A stretch of DNA of 64,000 nt from Asterias amurensis (lineage: Eukaryota > Echinodermata > Asteroidea > Forcipulatida > Asteriidae): the NCBI RefSeq assembly GCF_032118995.1, contig NC_092649.1, positions 13,154,191 through 13,218,190 of the forward strand, given 5' to 3'. A model generated the notes under the pieces. The model made no database searches. It was not told the DNA's origin and worked only from the letters and a program-made list of their open reading frames with translations. Of this stretch, positions 45,291 to 57,094 are shown one piece after another. Both the position numbers and the translations under genes were made by a program. How positions within the stretch are numbered: position 1 is the stretch's first letter; every line of letters starts with the position of its first letter.

Positions 45291-46600
45291 ACATGTGTAC
45301 ACAAGGACCTGAGTATGAGGGAACAATAACTCTAGACTCTCAGTGGAGAATGGAAGATTAAAGGTCGTTAGTTTTAAACTCTTGAGGCCTTGGTCACTGG
45401 TAGAGTATTTAGCCAAGATAGTGTGGAAAGCCTTGCTGGTTTGAAACATGCTTAGTTTTATTTAGTAGAGGCAAGTCCAAGTTTTAGAAAGTGACTAATT
45501 CTTGCTGGTTTATTAAAATAGCCAAATTGTTTTTGTGTATATATGTACACCAGACTGAAGACTTTAACGATGGTCTAGTAGGGTCACAGAAGGTGTTTAT
45601 TGATCCTTTTGAGCTAATGTGTTACTTGGTTTTGATTATTGGGCTAAAATACTACTATTACTTTACGTATGGAGTAAGTTCAGAAGTGTACAGGTCTAGC
45701 CAGTGTTTTAATTATTATCAAGTTTGAGCCTAGTGATATGTGTTTATTGACACAGAGTGGAGTTTTGCTGAATGCAAAGAACACTAGGATGGATATTTCA
45801 GGCAGAGATTTAGGTTATTATTGACGGATTATTGACATGTTGTATTTTAATGTTCAAGTAATTGTTGTGAAGTTTCAAAAATATATTGGATGTGATGCTC
45901 AGTGAGAGCACTAGACAATTAAAACCGTGAAGCCCTACTTACTGTGTTTTCCGTTTTCATCCTTTTCAATACAGACTTCTTCAAATTAATGTGCACCTCA
46001 GAGTAAACCTTCTGGCTTACGACGGGTGTAACACAAGCACAAATTAAAGCCTAAATTTATAAAATCTCCTCAAAAGTTTAATCACATGAGCCCCTAGGTT
46101 GTGATACGCATCGTAGGAGGTCCTGTTTTCAAGGTGTCCCTAAAATCATGGAAAATCTTTTACCTGTGCGCGATGTAAACAGACCCTTTTATTTAGATAC
46201 AAAAATTTTGGTTTTATTTGCCAAGCAAAGAGTCTCTCCTCTCCCTTGATCAAAACTTAGAAACACGTAAGGCTCCACTGGTTATTTGCACTTGTAAATG
46301 CAAAAAGTTTGGTATTTTAGGCATTTCTGCAAGGTACAAAAATATGGCATAATAGTGAGGCCATATAAAAAAAATTGCCCACCGAAAAAGTTTCATCAAA
46401 CACTATTTCAATTCACAATTCACGATGATCGAATCATGTCATTGAACGATGAGCCGTTTGATGATGAGGTTGCATCCATGTATACTTAAGTCACCTGATA
46501 TAATCAAGGGACCTGTTCTAAACAGGTGACTGTCGAAGAAAATTGCAAATTCAATCAAGAATGGACAATGGATAATGACAATTGGGATGACTGTAGTTCC
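45291..46600. other. Intergenic stretch without recognised genes
   Basis: AT-rich. Only the right 91-bp direct repeat is recognised; no open frame looks like protein. Confidence 0.35.
45884..45974. repeat. 91-bp direct repeat, right copy
   Basis: Second copy of 42888-42978, 2996 bp downstream, with the TU-A foldback element between them. The two could be terminal repeats of a small non-coding element, but no target duplication is visible. Confidence 0.85.
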
Positions 46601-46815
46601 ATGTCGTTTGTCACAGAGCTCTTTCACGTCTTTGCTGATTGCGCAAGACATTGCAGAGCTCCGTGACTAACGACATGGAACTGCTTGGAGTCAGCTCAAG
46701 GGACGCGACGGACAGGGCCAAGTTGAGGAGAGCCATAGGGAGAAAATAGGCCAACCCAGAACAGACCGGACAACAGCCTTAAAACCGACATGATGATGAT
46801 GATAATGAATAATGA
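46601..46815 (+). mobile_element. LINE 3' end with (ATG)n tail
   Basis: Reads SVTNDMELLGVSSRDATDRA and KLRRAIGRK before stops, like the end of a LINE protein, then ATGATGATGATAATGAATAATG. The inverted pair GTTCCATGTCGTTTGTCAC/GTGACTAACGACATGGAAC overlaps its start. Confidence 0.55.
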
Positions 46816-46879
46816 TGAAGAGTTAGCCCTGTAAATGTTGCTATCAAGAAGTTCAAATGTCTGATATTGTGTTTGGTAG

Positions 46880-47260
46880 CAGTTTACTTGAATCGGAAGA
46901 GTATTTCTAAACAGGAGTCCTGCTCCTCCTCTAGTCTCCATGTCGAGTAAAGTCAAGGTATATGTTGGAAAATAAAGCCATTACACATAGATCAGCCATT
47001 TTGGAAGGACCAATAGTTTTTCCTGCATTTGTTGTGCATTTGCTTAAGATGATTCTTGTATTCGGTCCAGTCACTGGCTTTCTAAGAAGACGCCTTTCTT
47101 CCTGGCTTGACATCTGACATCTCTGTTGATCCAAGGTTTTTTGGGGTTGGCCCTCAAGACATCTTTTATGGGATGTCTGTTCATCAAGGCGGTTAGTTCT
47201 GTTTTGAATGACTCCCAGTTTTCTTGGACTGAGTGGATCACCGGCGAGGAGGAAGTGCAG
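46880..47260 (-). mobile_element. LINE fragment, region between endonuclease and reverse transcriptase
   Basis: In broken minus-strand frames I read NPKKPWINRDVRCQARKK and DWTEYKNHLKQMHNKCRKNY, typical of the linker before the reverse transcriptase in LINE ORF2 proteins. Decayed. Confidence 0.5.
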
Positions 47261-47477
47261 AAAGGTGCATATGTAAATTATAACATGTGGGAAATAATAA
47301 TGTCACATTCGCTATAAAAAAATCCATGTGAGTCTCGGTCACCCCAATGCTTGAAAGGAAAGCATTTTTGAGAGAACTTATCTTCTGAATGCAAAAACCT
47401 TAATTTTGTCACGCAAGTCAGATTGAGTGGATGAGACACTGTTTCCATTATGGAAAGTTGTTAGGCCAAAGCAGAAC

Positions 47478-47850
47478 TTAAAGCCGTTGGACACTTTCGG
47501 TAAACAGTATTGTCCAAAGGTCCACACTTCGGTATCACAACTTAGGGCCTATATATCAAATTACAAACCTGTGAAAATTTAGGCTCATTCGGTGCGGAGT
47601 CGGGAGAAAATAACGGGAAAACCCACCATTGTTTCTGCACGTTTCGCCGTGTCATGACATGTGTTTAAAATAAATCTGTAATTCTCGATATCGAGAATTG
47701 ATAATTGTTTTAATGTTTTCTCAAAAAGTAAAGCATTTCATGGAATAATATTTCAAGAGAAGTCTTTCACCATAACCTTCTGTAAACCCTGTAAGTTATT
47801 TGTAAATTTGTGATTTTTTTTTTTTTTTTCTGTTCCGAAAATAAGGGCTA
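47478..47850. mobile_element. MITE, family M2 (TTAA-type), 3'-truncated
   Basis: Begins TTAAAGCCGTTGGACACTTT and holds GTGAAAATTTAGGCTCATTC, CGCCGTGTCATGACATGTG and a TTCTCGATATCGAGAA palindrome. It stops at a T run. It provides the unoccupied version of the target of foldback element B at 57302. Confidence 0.7.
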
Positions 47851-48087
47851 CTTTCTATTTTTACATCTAGAATTCTTAGTTGAAAGGCTCCATGGGATAG
47901 GGGTTTAACATTTGTGCTTTTGTAATGCTATATTGATGAACATCAAATGGTCATTAGCCAGCAGAAACTTCAGCGTTTGAACTGCACCCCTGAAAGTATC
48001 CCAGCACACTGTATTACATACATTTTCATTGCTTGTGGACATTTTTGCCAAGCTACATGCAAAAACAACTTTTAAATATTAAATTTT

Positions 48088-48426
48088 CTACTCAATGTCC
48101 ACAGTCTCATGCCAAGGACTACGGATCCGGGTGTCATCTTGGACACGATGCATCTCTTGCGGGCAAAGAACTTCGCACCTATGCCTGACAGTGATGTCAG
48201 CTAGTAACTCCAGCTTAGTTGCTGAAATTCTTTCATCATTGAAGAACAGAACTGTGATTGCTGGTCCACAAAGGGACCTCCTTTCTTGTTCTTGTTCTTC
48301 AAGTAACATTGTCTCCGAGCTAGCTTGCAGACGATAATAATCGATACAATGTGTGATGTGGTAGCAGGAGTGGCAGATTTCAAAACTAACTGACAGGGAC
48401 ATGAACGCCCCTGCTATGGCCCCCAA
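48088..48426 (-). CDS. Unidentified open frame
   Basis: A 112-codon frame on the minus strand, open upstream to about 48440, with no nearby consensus splice site I trust. It reads GAIAGAFMSLSVSFEICHSC, then a Glu-rich stretch (LLEEQEQERRS) and ...PWHETVDIE before a stop. The Cys/His content and even composition suggest past coding, perhaps a gene exon or a decayed transposon. No family is recognised. Confidence 0.25.
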   Translation of the reverse strand: MGAIAGAFMSLSVSFEICHSCYHITHCIDYYRLQASSETMLLEEQEQERRSLCGPAITVLFFNDERISATKLELLADITVRHRCEVLCPQEMHRVQDDTRIRSPWHETVDIE

Positions 48427-48651
48427 GTGGTAGGTAATTCAAAACTATAATCATGAATTAGTGAAACAACATCTTCTGTCAAAGTTCATTCAGAAAAAAA
48501 TGATGTTAATTCATGCACTACTAGCTTTACAGGTTGGCCGTTTACAAAGTTTGATTGGTTGCAGGTTGGCTCTGCATCAAATCTGATTGGTCACTGCAGA
48601 AATTTGAATAACTCCTGGCTGTTTGCTAATTCAAATTTTTTCCTCAGGTTC

Positions 48652-48863
48652 CTCCAACATCTTCAAAATTGTGAAGATGATCACGGAGTGCATATTCTGG
48701 TCCGTCATTATCTGCAGCTTCAAGCAAGGAGGAGTGCAAGACGTACACCATGGAGATGTCTAAGCTAGACTTCAACATCACCCGGGAAGAAAAGAAACTG
48801 GTTGGAGAGGTCTTCAATAATGCCATCAGCTGCCTGCCAAACGAGCACAAGAAATTTCCACAG
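48652..48863 (+). CDS. Possible first coding exon of an unidentified gene
   Basis: A strong acceptor (TTTTTTCCTCAG) before 48652 and a strong donor (CAG/GTAGGT) at 48864 bound a 212-bp exon. An ATG in good context (ACACCATGG) at 48750 opens MEMSKLDFNITREEKKLVGE, continuing VFNNAISCLPNEHKKFPQ and leaving phase 0. The part before the ATG would be leader. No downstream exon was found, in part because a 4.3-kb foldback element follows. The family is not recognised. Confidence 0.4.
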
Positions 48864-50859
48864 GTAGGTGGAACAACTTTTATGCGAACCAAATCAAGAA
48901 TCTGCTGTGGCATTATTTTGCACATGATATATGAAGACCTTTAGCGGTCCTGTATGCTTCATTTTTGAAAGGGCAAGGGCATCAAGAAGATTTCATTTTG
49001 GAGATTGCCGAAAAGAACCAACTCGACGTTTCGATCAGTATACTCTGATCGTCTCTGATCAGCTTTCTCCAGAAGATGATCAGAACATACTGATCAAAAT
49101 GTCAAGTTGAAATCAACAATTCTTTTCAGAACCACCCCAACTCAAAAGAGATAGTCATTACATGGCGTTACTGCAAACCTTTTCATATCGTATTTCCACC
49201 GTATTAAGTTTGAAATCCTACTTGTTCTTCATCTTAATATTATTACTTCACAGCATACAAAAGAAATATCACATTTTCTCTTGTGCTGGTACTCGAGTCA
49301 GGCTACGTCTCATAGCCTATATGGCATATGGTTAAAAAAATTATAGAAAAAGGAGTGGAGTGAGGGTTGTATTTAATGGAACACTTCATGTAGGTACATG
49401 TATGCTTAGAGGAAAAGTTTGTGCCGTAAAGGAGAAAGTTTTTTTTTTTATAAACTGTTTTTTTTTTCAATATCTATTTAATATGTAAGATCTGGCCTAA
49501 GAGAGTTGTAAACAAATAATGTGGAAGTACTGATTGCGTGTAGTGTCTCCTAAACTGCCCTTCCAGTGATAGGCTCAATACTGCATCAGATAAGTAGTCT
49601 ACATCACACCAGGTTAATTGGCACAGAGCTTCAAACTGACCAGGGAGGCTATAGACACTTGTTTGCATCGTCAAAGTCTGTCTCTGCAAGTTTTTTTTAA
49701 AGATCTGGCCCATATTTCTTGGCTCTGCTTACTGCCGAATTCTGCGCTGCACCCAAACCCTAACTTACTTAAATGTAGAATGCACAAGACAAACATTCCC
49801 TGCTAACATTGCTAATAACCTGTGCAATACACTCTTGAAGGGGCACAGCAATTTTCCACTTAAAAGGAGCACTTTAATGAGGACAATCTTTTGCAAAGTA
49901 CCACAACAAGTTAAAATTTGTTTTGGAACTTTGCAAAGGGCACTACAGCAAAACATCACGACGACGATGACTGAGGGTGTCGTGGATTATGTCAAGGCTC
50001 TTTTATGTACATGATGTACACCCTAATCAACTTTGTTGAGAGATTTTTTTTCGGTGAGGCCAACCTATTGTTGAAAATTAGCAATTTTCGAAACTTGTGA
50101 AATATTTATAATAATTGTGTAATGTTTGTCGCATTTTTTTGGAAAAAATGTATAATGTCTAGTACTTGTATTTTGTACAATGAAGGGGCCTACATGTACA
50201 CATGTACACATGCACATGGTGAGTGAAAAAGAAATTAATCGGGATTGCTTTTTTTTCTTCAAAACAAACGAATGACACTCAAAAGTTCAAAAAAGCATAT
50301 ATTTAACAATCACTCTCTCCTGCTTATTGGAAGGGGAAAAAATGAAAGAAATTAATCTTTCCTAAGAGGAGTTATTTAAACAAAGGTACTAATTTTCAAG
50401 CTTTTTCGATCAAGAGAAAATTGTTAAAATCGATTAATTCACGTTTTGTATGACATTGATGCAAAAAAAAAAAGGAATCAAACACTGAGTCACTGGGCGA
50501 TAAAAGCGATTATTTACTTCTCATCAGATGTTATTTCAGACAGAAATGTTTTAAAACCTGTTTGTCTATCCTGGAAAGGGTCTGTTTTTAAAGTCTAAAA
50601 AATACTTGAAGAAAAACCTATACTTGAAGAAAAACTTTTCTTGACAATTTTAAAGTAAAGAAAAATCCTAAGATAAGAATTACACCGTGGTGTTTCTCAG
50701 GCAGGCACCTATAGTAATTAAGTCTAGACTATTCAATTATTCAAATCCAAAGCAAGTAATCACTATTTAACATAATAAACATACATGCAGGTTAACATCA
50801 GTGCCCAATATCATAGAGCTGCTTATAAAGCACACAACATAAGCACAACACAATGGAAC
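48864..50859. other. Region without recognised genes
   Basis: Possible intron of the gene starting at 48750, or intergenic. A weak remnant of the AGAGCTGCTTA MITE family lies near 50810. Nothing else recognised. Confidence 0.3.
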
Positions 50860-52527
50860 GGTGGACACTTATTTTTAAATTGTTTGGGGTTCATTGGTAC
50901 ACACCAACAAGTATCCGAAGGAAATATTGTTTATATTGTTCCTATGTTTAATTGTTAACTTATTCAAAGTTAAAGTCATCTCAAACGTTTGGGGCTCATC
51001 GATTTCCAAGTACCGCCAATACAGCGTATAGTGAACATGCACGCTAACTGCATGAAAATACCCCACTATTATACCCTTCACAGAACCCATCCTCATAGTA
51101 TTTAAACCTCGACGGAATTTCTTCAAATTTTTTAGGATCTATTAATGAAGAATGTAGCCTAATAAATAATATTTTTTCATATTTTTCCCATTAATAATTG
51201 TTAACTTATTCAAAGTTAAAGTCATCTCAAATGTTTGGGGCTCATCGATTTTCGTGTACACAATACAGCGTATAGTCAACATGCACGCTGACTGCAAGAA
51301 CAGACCCCACTATTATACCCTTCACATAACCTATCCTCATAGTATTTAAACATCAACGGAAATTCTTCAAATCTTTAGAATCTATTAGTATGGAATGAAG
51401 CTTGATAAATAATATTTTTTCATATTTTTATTAATTATAATTACTGACTTATTCAAAGTTAAAGTCATCTCAAACGTTTGGGGCTCATCGATTTCCATGT
51501 ACACAGGGGGCTATTTTCACTCATGTCACCTAAGAGCTTCAACTTTCCGAAAACTTTGACCAGCCGTCTTCAAAAGTATGAATATCGTCATCAGCCGCAG
51601 TAAGTACAAGCATAAAACTTATACAGTCGAGTCGATATCTTAAAAGCACATCATTATTCTGATGGATGAAAACAAAGCAAACTTAGTGTCAACGCTTGAA
51701 CAGTCTTTTGTGGGCCAAATAAAATGAAAAAGAGAGGAGAGGTAAAGCTAATAATGCAGCGTTCTTACTTTGTATGATTCAATGTATTCATAACAAAAAA
51801 TGATTCATAAAATATTGAAAAAGCGTTCACATTATTATTTATTTTTATTTTGTTTCAATTATATTTTATTTAAATTTTTTGGAAACAACTATTTCTTTGA
51901 GGGACTTGTATTGGAGAGGGACTTGTATTGGAATGAACTTCTTAAAAATTAGGCTTAAGGCTAATGTAACATTATAAGGTTTTTATATAAATACGAATCC
52001 TATATTTTACCTAATGTTTACAGGTAAACAAAAATTAATGGGATGCTTTCAAGATTTGTTTTCATATGATGCTAAAACATGTCGTTAAAATAGCTATAGT
52101 GTCCGCTAGTCACACGTCCTCCACGAAGGCGGTGTGGACCCTCAAATATTGATAATTTAAAAATGCAAGCTTACAAAGTTGCAACATTACAGGATTCTCC
52201 ATTTTCCTTGACAGACGTCTTGGTTTTAGAAGCCATAAAGCACCTTTTTCACAAGACTGACGGTTGCAGTCTTGACGTCGCTGACCAGAAATGCGAAGAC
52301 GATGACTTTTGGTGAAAGTTTGAGTATCCTCAAATATGTGTGTTCTGTGCTGGTTAATCCAAGTATTAATTTTCCCAAAGAAAATTCACTCTCTTTTTTT
52401 TAACCATTTGATTGTTTTAACCTATGTTAAATGTAGACATATACAGTATAACTATAGCCTGTGAAAATTTCAATGCAAAAGGTGGTAGCATGTTGGAGGT
52501 ATTGCCGAAAATCCAGAGTGGTTTTGT

Positions 52528-52733
52528 CCACGCATGAAGAGTAATCCGCCCACGACGCATGTGTGAGCAAGAACACGTGAGCCTCTCAAATGCCTTTCTG
52601 CACAACTCTGCCACGGGCACAAGCATACGCGCACGCATGTCGGACCTTATTTGTCAGACCTTCATTGCGTTGTGATCAATACCAATGGAGATCAATGGTC
52701 AATACGCAATGGGGTGGAGCTTAATGGATCTAC
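52528..52733. mobile_element. MITE-like repeat nested in foldback element C
   Basis: Shares with 17231-17426 GTGTGAGCAAGA, CGTGAGCCTCTC, CTGCACAACTCTGCC and GGAGCTTAATGGAT. Confidence 0.55.
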
Positions 52734-52940
52734 CCTTCCACTGAAATATGCAAATAACATTCACGCATGCGTGGTTGGCAAACGCCATGGAGCTGTGCAC
52801 AAAGCAAACATACAAACGCTTTTGCGTCACGTCACCATCATCCCCATTCAAAAAGCGTCAGTATCCACGCGTGATATGTGAAGGATCTAATGGATTATAA
52901 CATCCCAGAGTTTTTATCCCCAAAAATGTTAATCTTAGCA

Positions 52941-53061
52941 ACGTAAAGCCAGGGGCAAATTTGCTTGCGTCACAATTGGAAAGGGAACTCGTACTAATTA
53001 TTGCGTCATCAAAATTCACTTTGCATTCGCATTCATAGGAAGTATGAACCAGGTTTTACGT
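52941..53061. mobile_element. Short MITE nested in foldback element C
   Basis: Left ACGTAAAGCC; right GAACCAGGTTTTACGT. Contains GCATTCGCATTCATAGGAAG as in 22226-22376. Confidence 0.5.
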
Positions 53062-53182
53062 TGCTCAGATTCTCAAAATGCTCTTAACTATCTAAATTTG
53101 CACTTTTAACCAAGTAAGTTGTTATTGCCATTAATTTGAAGAGTGATTGCTAAAGTGAACCTTCCCTAAAAGCTGCTTGGGT

Positions 53183-53336
53183 ATAGACCTTTTCGCAAAT
53201 ACTGGGGTGCGCGCGTAAAGCTTGGAATTAGGTGCATTGTGGTCTAGCTGGTAGCAAAATTTGATTCGTATCTATCCCACAATGCACCTCATTCAACAGT
53301 CTGCGCTTGCGCATTGGTATTTGCGATAAGGTCTAT
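53183..53336. mobile_element. Palindromic MITE nested in foldback element C
   Basis: ATAGACCTTTTCGCAAATAC at the left and GTATTTGCGATAAGGTCTAT at the right; the inner arms GGTGCATTGTGG/CCACAATGCACC also pair. Confidence 0.75.
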
Positions 53337-55179
53337 GTTCCTAGATCACACTGATGACACCTACAGCGTGAGTTATTGACTCATACATTGTATTGTGTTA
53401 CAATAAACTGATGATCCTCAAACGTTTGAGAAGACTTTAACTTTGAATTAGTCAGTAATTACAAATTGAATTTTTTTTTTTTTAATATTAATAATCAAGC
53501 TAGACTCTTTAATAAGAGATTATTAGGGTTTCCAGAATTTCCGTTGGTGTTTAGACACTTTGAGTTTATAGGCGAGTTTTACTCTTACATTCAGTGTGCG
53601 TATGGACTGTACGTTGTGTCTTACAATAAACCGATGAGCCCAGAACGTTTAAAGAAGTGGGTATTTACAAATAGGAAAAAAATGAAAAAAATATTTTTTC
53701 ATCAAGCTAAACTCTTCAATAATAGACTTTAAGGGTTTGAATAATTTCTGTTCATGTTTAGACACTTTGAAGACGAGTTATGTGAGGAGTGTTTTCAATT
53801 TCAATGGGGGAGTGTTTTATTCTTGCAGTCAGTGTGTGTATTGACTGCACAATGTAGTGTGTTACAATAAACCGATAAGCCACGAGCGTTAACATTAAAG
53901 AAGTGGTTATTTACAAATAAGAAAAGTCTGGAAGAACATTGTTCATCAAGCTAGACTCTACAATAATAGACGTTTTGATTTTTAAAAAATTCCGTTGATG
54001 TTTATAGACACTTTCAAGACGAATTATGTGAGGAGTGTTTTATTCTTGCAGTAAGAATGTATGTTGACTGTACGATGTGTTCTTTAGTAAAACCGATGAG
54101 CCCCAAACGTTTGAGATGAATTTGACTTTAAATTAGTCGGTAATTATCATTAGTTAAAATATGAAAAAAATATTATTTATCAAGCTACATTCCCTACTAA
54201 TGGATTCTGAAGATTTGAAGAATTTCTGTTGATGTTTAAATACTATGAGGATGGGTTATGTGAAGGGTATAATAGTGGGGTGTTTTCATGCAGTTAGCGT
54301 GCCTGTTGACTATACGCTGTATTGGCGGTACTTGGAAATCGATTAGCCCCAAACGTTTGAGATGACTTTAACTTTGAATAAGTCGGCAATTATAAATAAT
54401 AAAAATATGAAAAAATATTATTTATCAAGCTACATTCCCTAATAACACATCCTAAAAATTTGAAGAATTTCCGTTGATGTTTAAATACTATGAGGATGGG
54501 TTATGTGAAGGGTATAATAGTGGGGTCTTTTCATGCAGTCAGCGTGCGTGTTCACTATACGTTGTATTGTAAGTCGATGAGTCCCAAACGTTTGAGATGA
54601 CTTTAACTTTGAATAAGTTAACAATTATACATAGAAAAAATATGAAAAAATATTATTTATAAAGCTACATTCTTCACTAGTAGATCCTAAAAGTTTGAAG
54701 AAATTCCGTCGAGGTTTAAATACTATGAGGATGGGTTCTGTGAAGGGTATAATAGTGGGGTCTTTTCATGCAGTCAGCGTGCCTGTTGACTATACGCTGT
54801 ATTGGCGGTACTTGGAAATCGATGAGCCCCAAACATTTGCGATGACTTTAACTTTGAATAAGTCAGTAATCATTATTAGTAAAAATATGAAAAAATATTA
54901 TTTATAAAGCTACTTTCTTCATTAGTAGATCCTAAAAACTTGAAGAAATTCCATTGAGGTTGAAATACTATGAGGATGGGTTTTGTGATGGGTATAATAG
55001 GGGGGTCTTTTCATGCAGTCAGCATGCGTGTTCACTATACGCTGTATTGTGTACACAGCCAATCGTGGGAAATGTGAGGACTGTTGCTGCCAGTTTAGTG
55101 TAGCCTTATTACTTCGGATACTAATGGTGTGTACCAATGAACCCCAAACGTTTGAGAATAAGTGTCGACCCAATGGAAC

Positions 55180-55203
55180 GGGGGGGGGGGGGGGGGGGGG
55201 GGG
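55180..55203. repeat. Poly-G run
   Basis: About 24 consecutive G bases directly after the right target duplication of foldback element C. Another run is at 44567-44591. Confidence 0.95.
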
Positions 55204-56873
55204 CATATTTTAAAAAAGATATGAATTAAATGTGTAAATATTGCGTACTGCTTTTATGTACTGTACTTGATGTTTCCTTTATCTGTATTGCTATCGGCCT
55301 CTTGAACCTCTATGCTTTTAAATTGTTTTCAGGCATTTCAACCTAAAAAGGAAACAACACAAAGTTCCCTGACGGCCGACCCCTCTTAAATAAACTCCCT
55401 TGAACTACAATATAGAGGGCAGCAGCCTGTCGAATGATTATTCTACTTTACCTGTTGGATGCCGATGACGTGCTCAAATCAGCTACGTACATACCAGTGA
55501 AGTTTTTGTATCGCTGTAAACCACAACAGACTTTCTAAAGAATCTTCACCAACTTCACCAACAGGTATGATTTTATATCTTATTCTTATCTTATGATTTT
55601 ATATTTTATATCTATGGGGAAATTATTGTTAAGTTGAGACTCCTCATCAGTCTTGTTACAGGTGTTTTTACGAATGTGTGTAACTCACTGCACCAGTTCT
55701 AATCTTGGCATACTGAGATTGAGAAAAGTACATTGCATTTTCACTTGAATTATGTATTTTTTATTGTTGTATATTATGTACTATTCGTGGGTGACTTCTT
55801 TCAACACCCCTGTGTCATTGTGTGCAGAAACAAATGTTGGGGTTTAGGGTTAGGGTCATGGTACTTGTTGACTGTAAAAAAAACTTTTATGTTTTAAAAT
55901 CCATTCATTGCATGTGACGCATTTATAATAGTTTAGAATAGAACTGCAGGGCCTACGTGTACATGCTCCCCAAAAGCACAATGTTTGCACAGCCCAATGG
56001 AAGACTGCAGGGCCTGGTGTAGTAGGAACTTTTAGCTGTGTGAAAAATCAACTTTTTTAATCAGCATTTGTTGTCCTTTTCATTCATCAAAACAATTATT
56101 TTAGACAATATTTTAGTAGATGAAGGATTTATCTTTTCATTTGTGATGTTTTTTGTCCTAATGGGACTCGTTTATGTGGTGAAAATATTTCAGGAAATAC
56201 TGCTTGATCAGAACCACTTAGCGATGCCGTCAACTTCTGAGCGCGGCCATGTTGGTTTAAGACCCCACTGCCTATTCGCGTTTTAGGCTTGATCTAGCAA
56301 GCTGTTTGCCGGGTTTAATGTCATTATTTTGTAAACCTTGGTTTTTTTTTTTGATGTGTGGCAAGTTTTGCAATCGTCGAGTGCGGTATATTTCCCTGCT
56401 TGTAAAAGGCCTAAAAGAGTACATCATCATCATCATTTAGCGGTCGCAACCTAGATTCCATGCACAACGTCATGCCAGAGGTGTTTGTCCCTCATCATGT
56501 TTGGGAGGTCCACGATTTCAGCCTCCGTATCTCTCCCGATCACGTCGATGTAGTTGAGTGGTTGAGGTCCTCTATTAGGGCACGGTAGTCTCCAGTATAA
56601 CACGTCAGGAAGAGTACACTTTTCTATAAAAAAATCACTTCAAAAACCTGAACTCTTGGACATTCAGCAATACTGGAAAGTAATTTTTTCTTTTTAATGG
56701 CGAAGCATAGGGGCGCGTGGGCGATTTTGTAGGCTTTAAATTAACATGTTACAGACAGAAAACGCCTAATTTTGATTTTAGCACCATTGTGTTTCTCTTT
56801 AAATTCTGTTCCCAATGAAAGTAAATTCGTGGGGTTATTCAGCACTTTTTGTAATACAATTTTTGATTTTATG
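55204..56873 (+). other. Probable promoter and first non-coding exon of the gene at 58591
   Basis: A donor-like CCAACAG/GTATGATTTT at 55564/55565 ends a stretch without repeats that could be a 5' UTR exon spliced to 58586. No TATA box is convincing. The rest holds no recognised features. Confidence 0.3.
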
Positions 56874-57094
56874 TTAAAGGCAGTGGACACTAGTGGTAAT
56901 TACTCAAAATAATTATTAGCAAAATAATAATGTAGTTTTCGAGAAAGAAGTAATTTTCCTCGCATTTGATTTCAAGACCTCAAGTTTAGAATTTGAGGTC
57001 TCGAAATCAAGCATCTGAAAGCACAAAACTTAGTGTGACAAGGGTGTTTTTTCTTTCTAGTATTATTCAACTTCAACGAACTTCGATTGGTTTG

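Larger units (their letters stand above)
50860..55170. mobile_element. TU-like foldback element C, 4.3 kb (~240-bp repeat arms)
   Basis: Flanked by a 9-bp duplication CAATGGAAC (50851-50859 and 55171-55179). Ends: GGTGGACACTTATT on the left; the right end read inward is GGTCGACACTTATT. Both then share GTTTGGGGTTCATTGGTACA. The left arm has about three and the right arm about seven units of roughly 240 bp in opposite orientation, marked by CCCAAACGTTTGAGATGACT and ACTATGAGGATGGGTT. The centre (51500-53390) has no open frame of note but carries other miniature elements. No transposase seen. Confidence 0.85.

Noticed and set aside
55845-55862. Telomere-like TTTAGGGTTAGGG
   Set aside because: Only two units; chance or minor.
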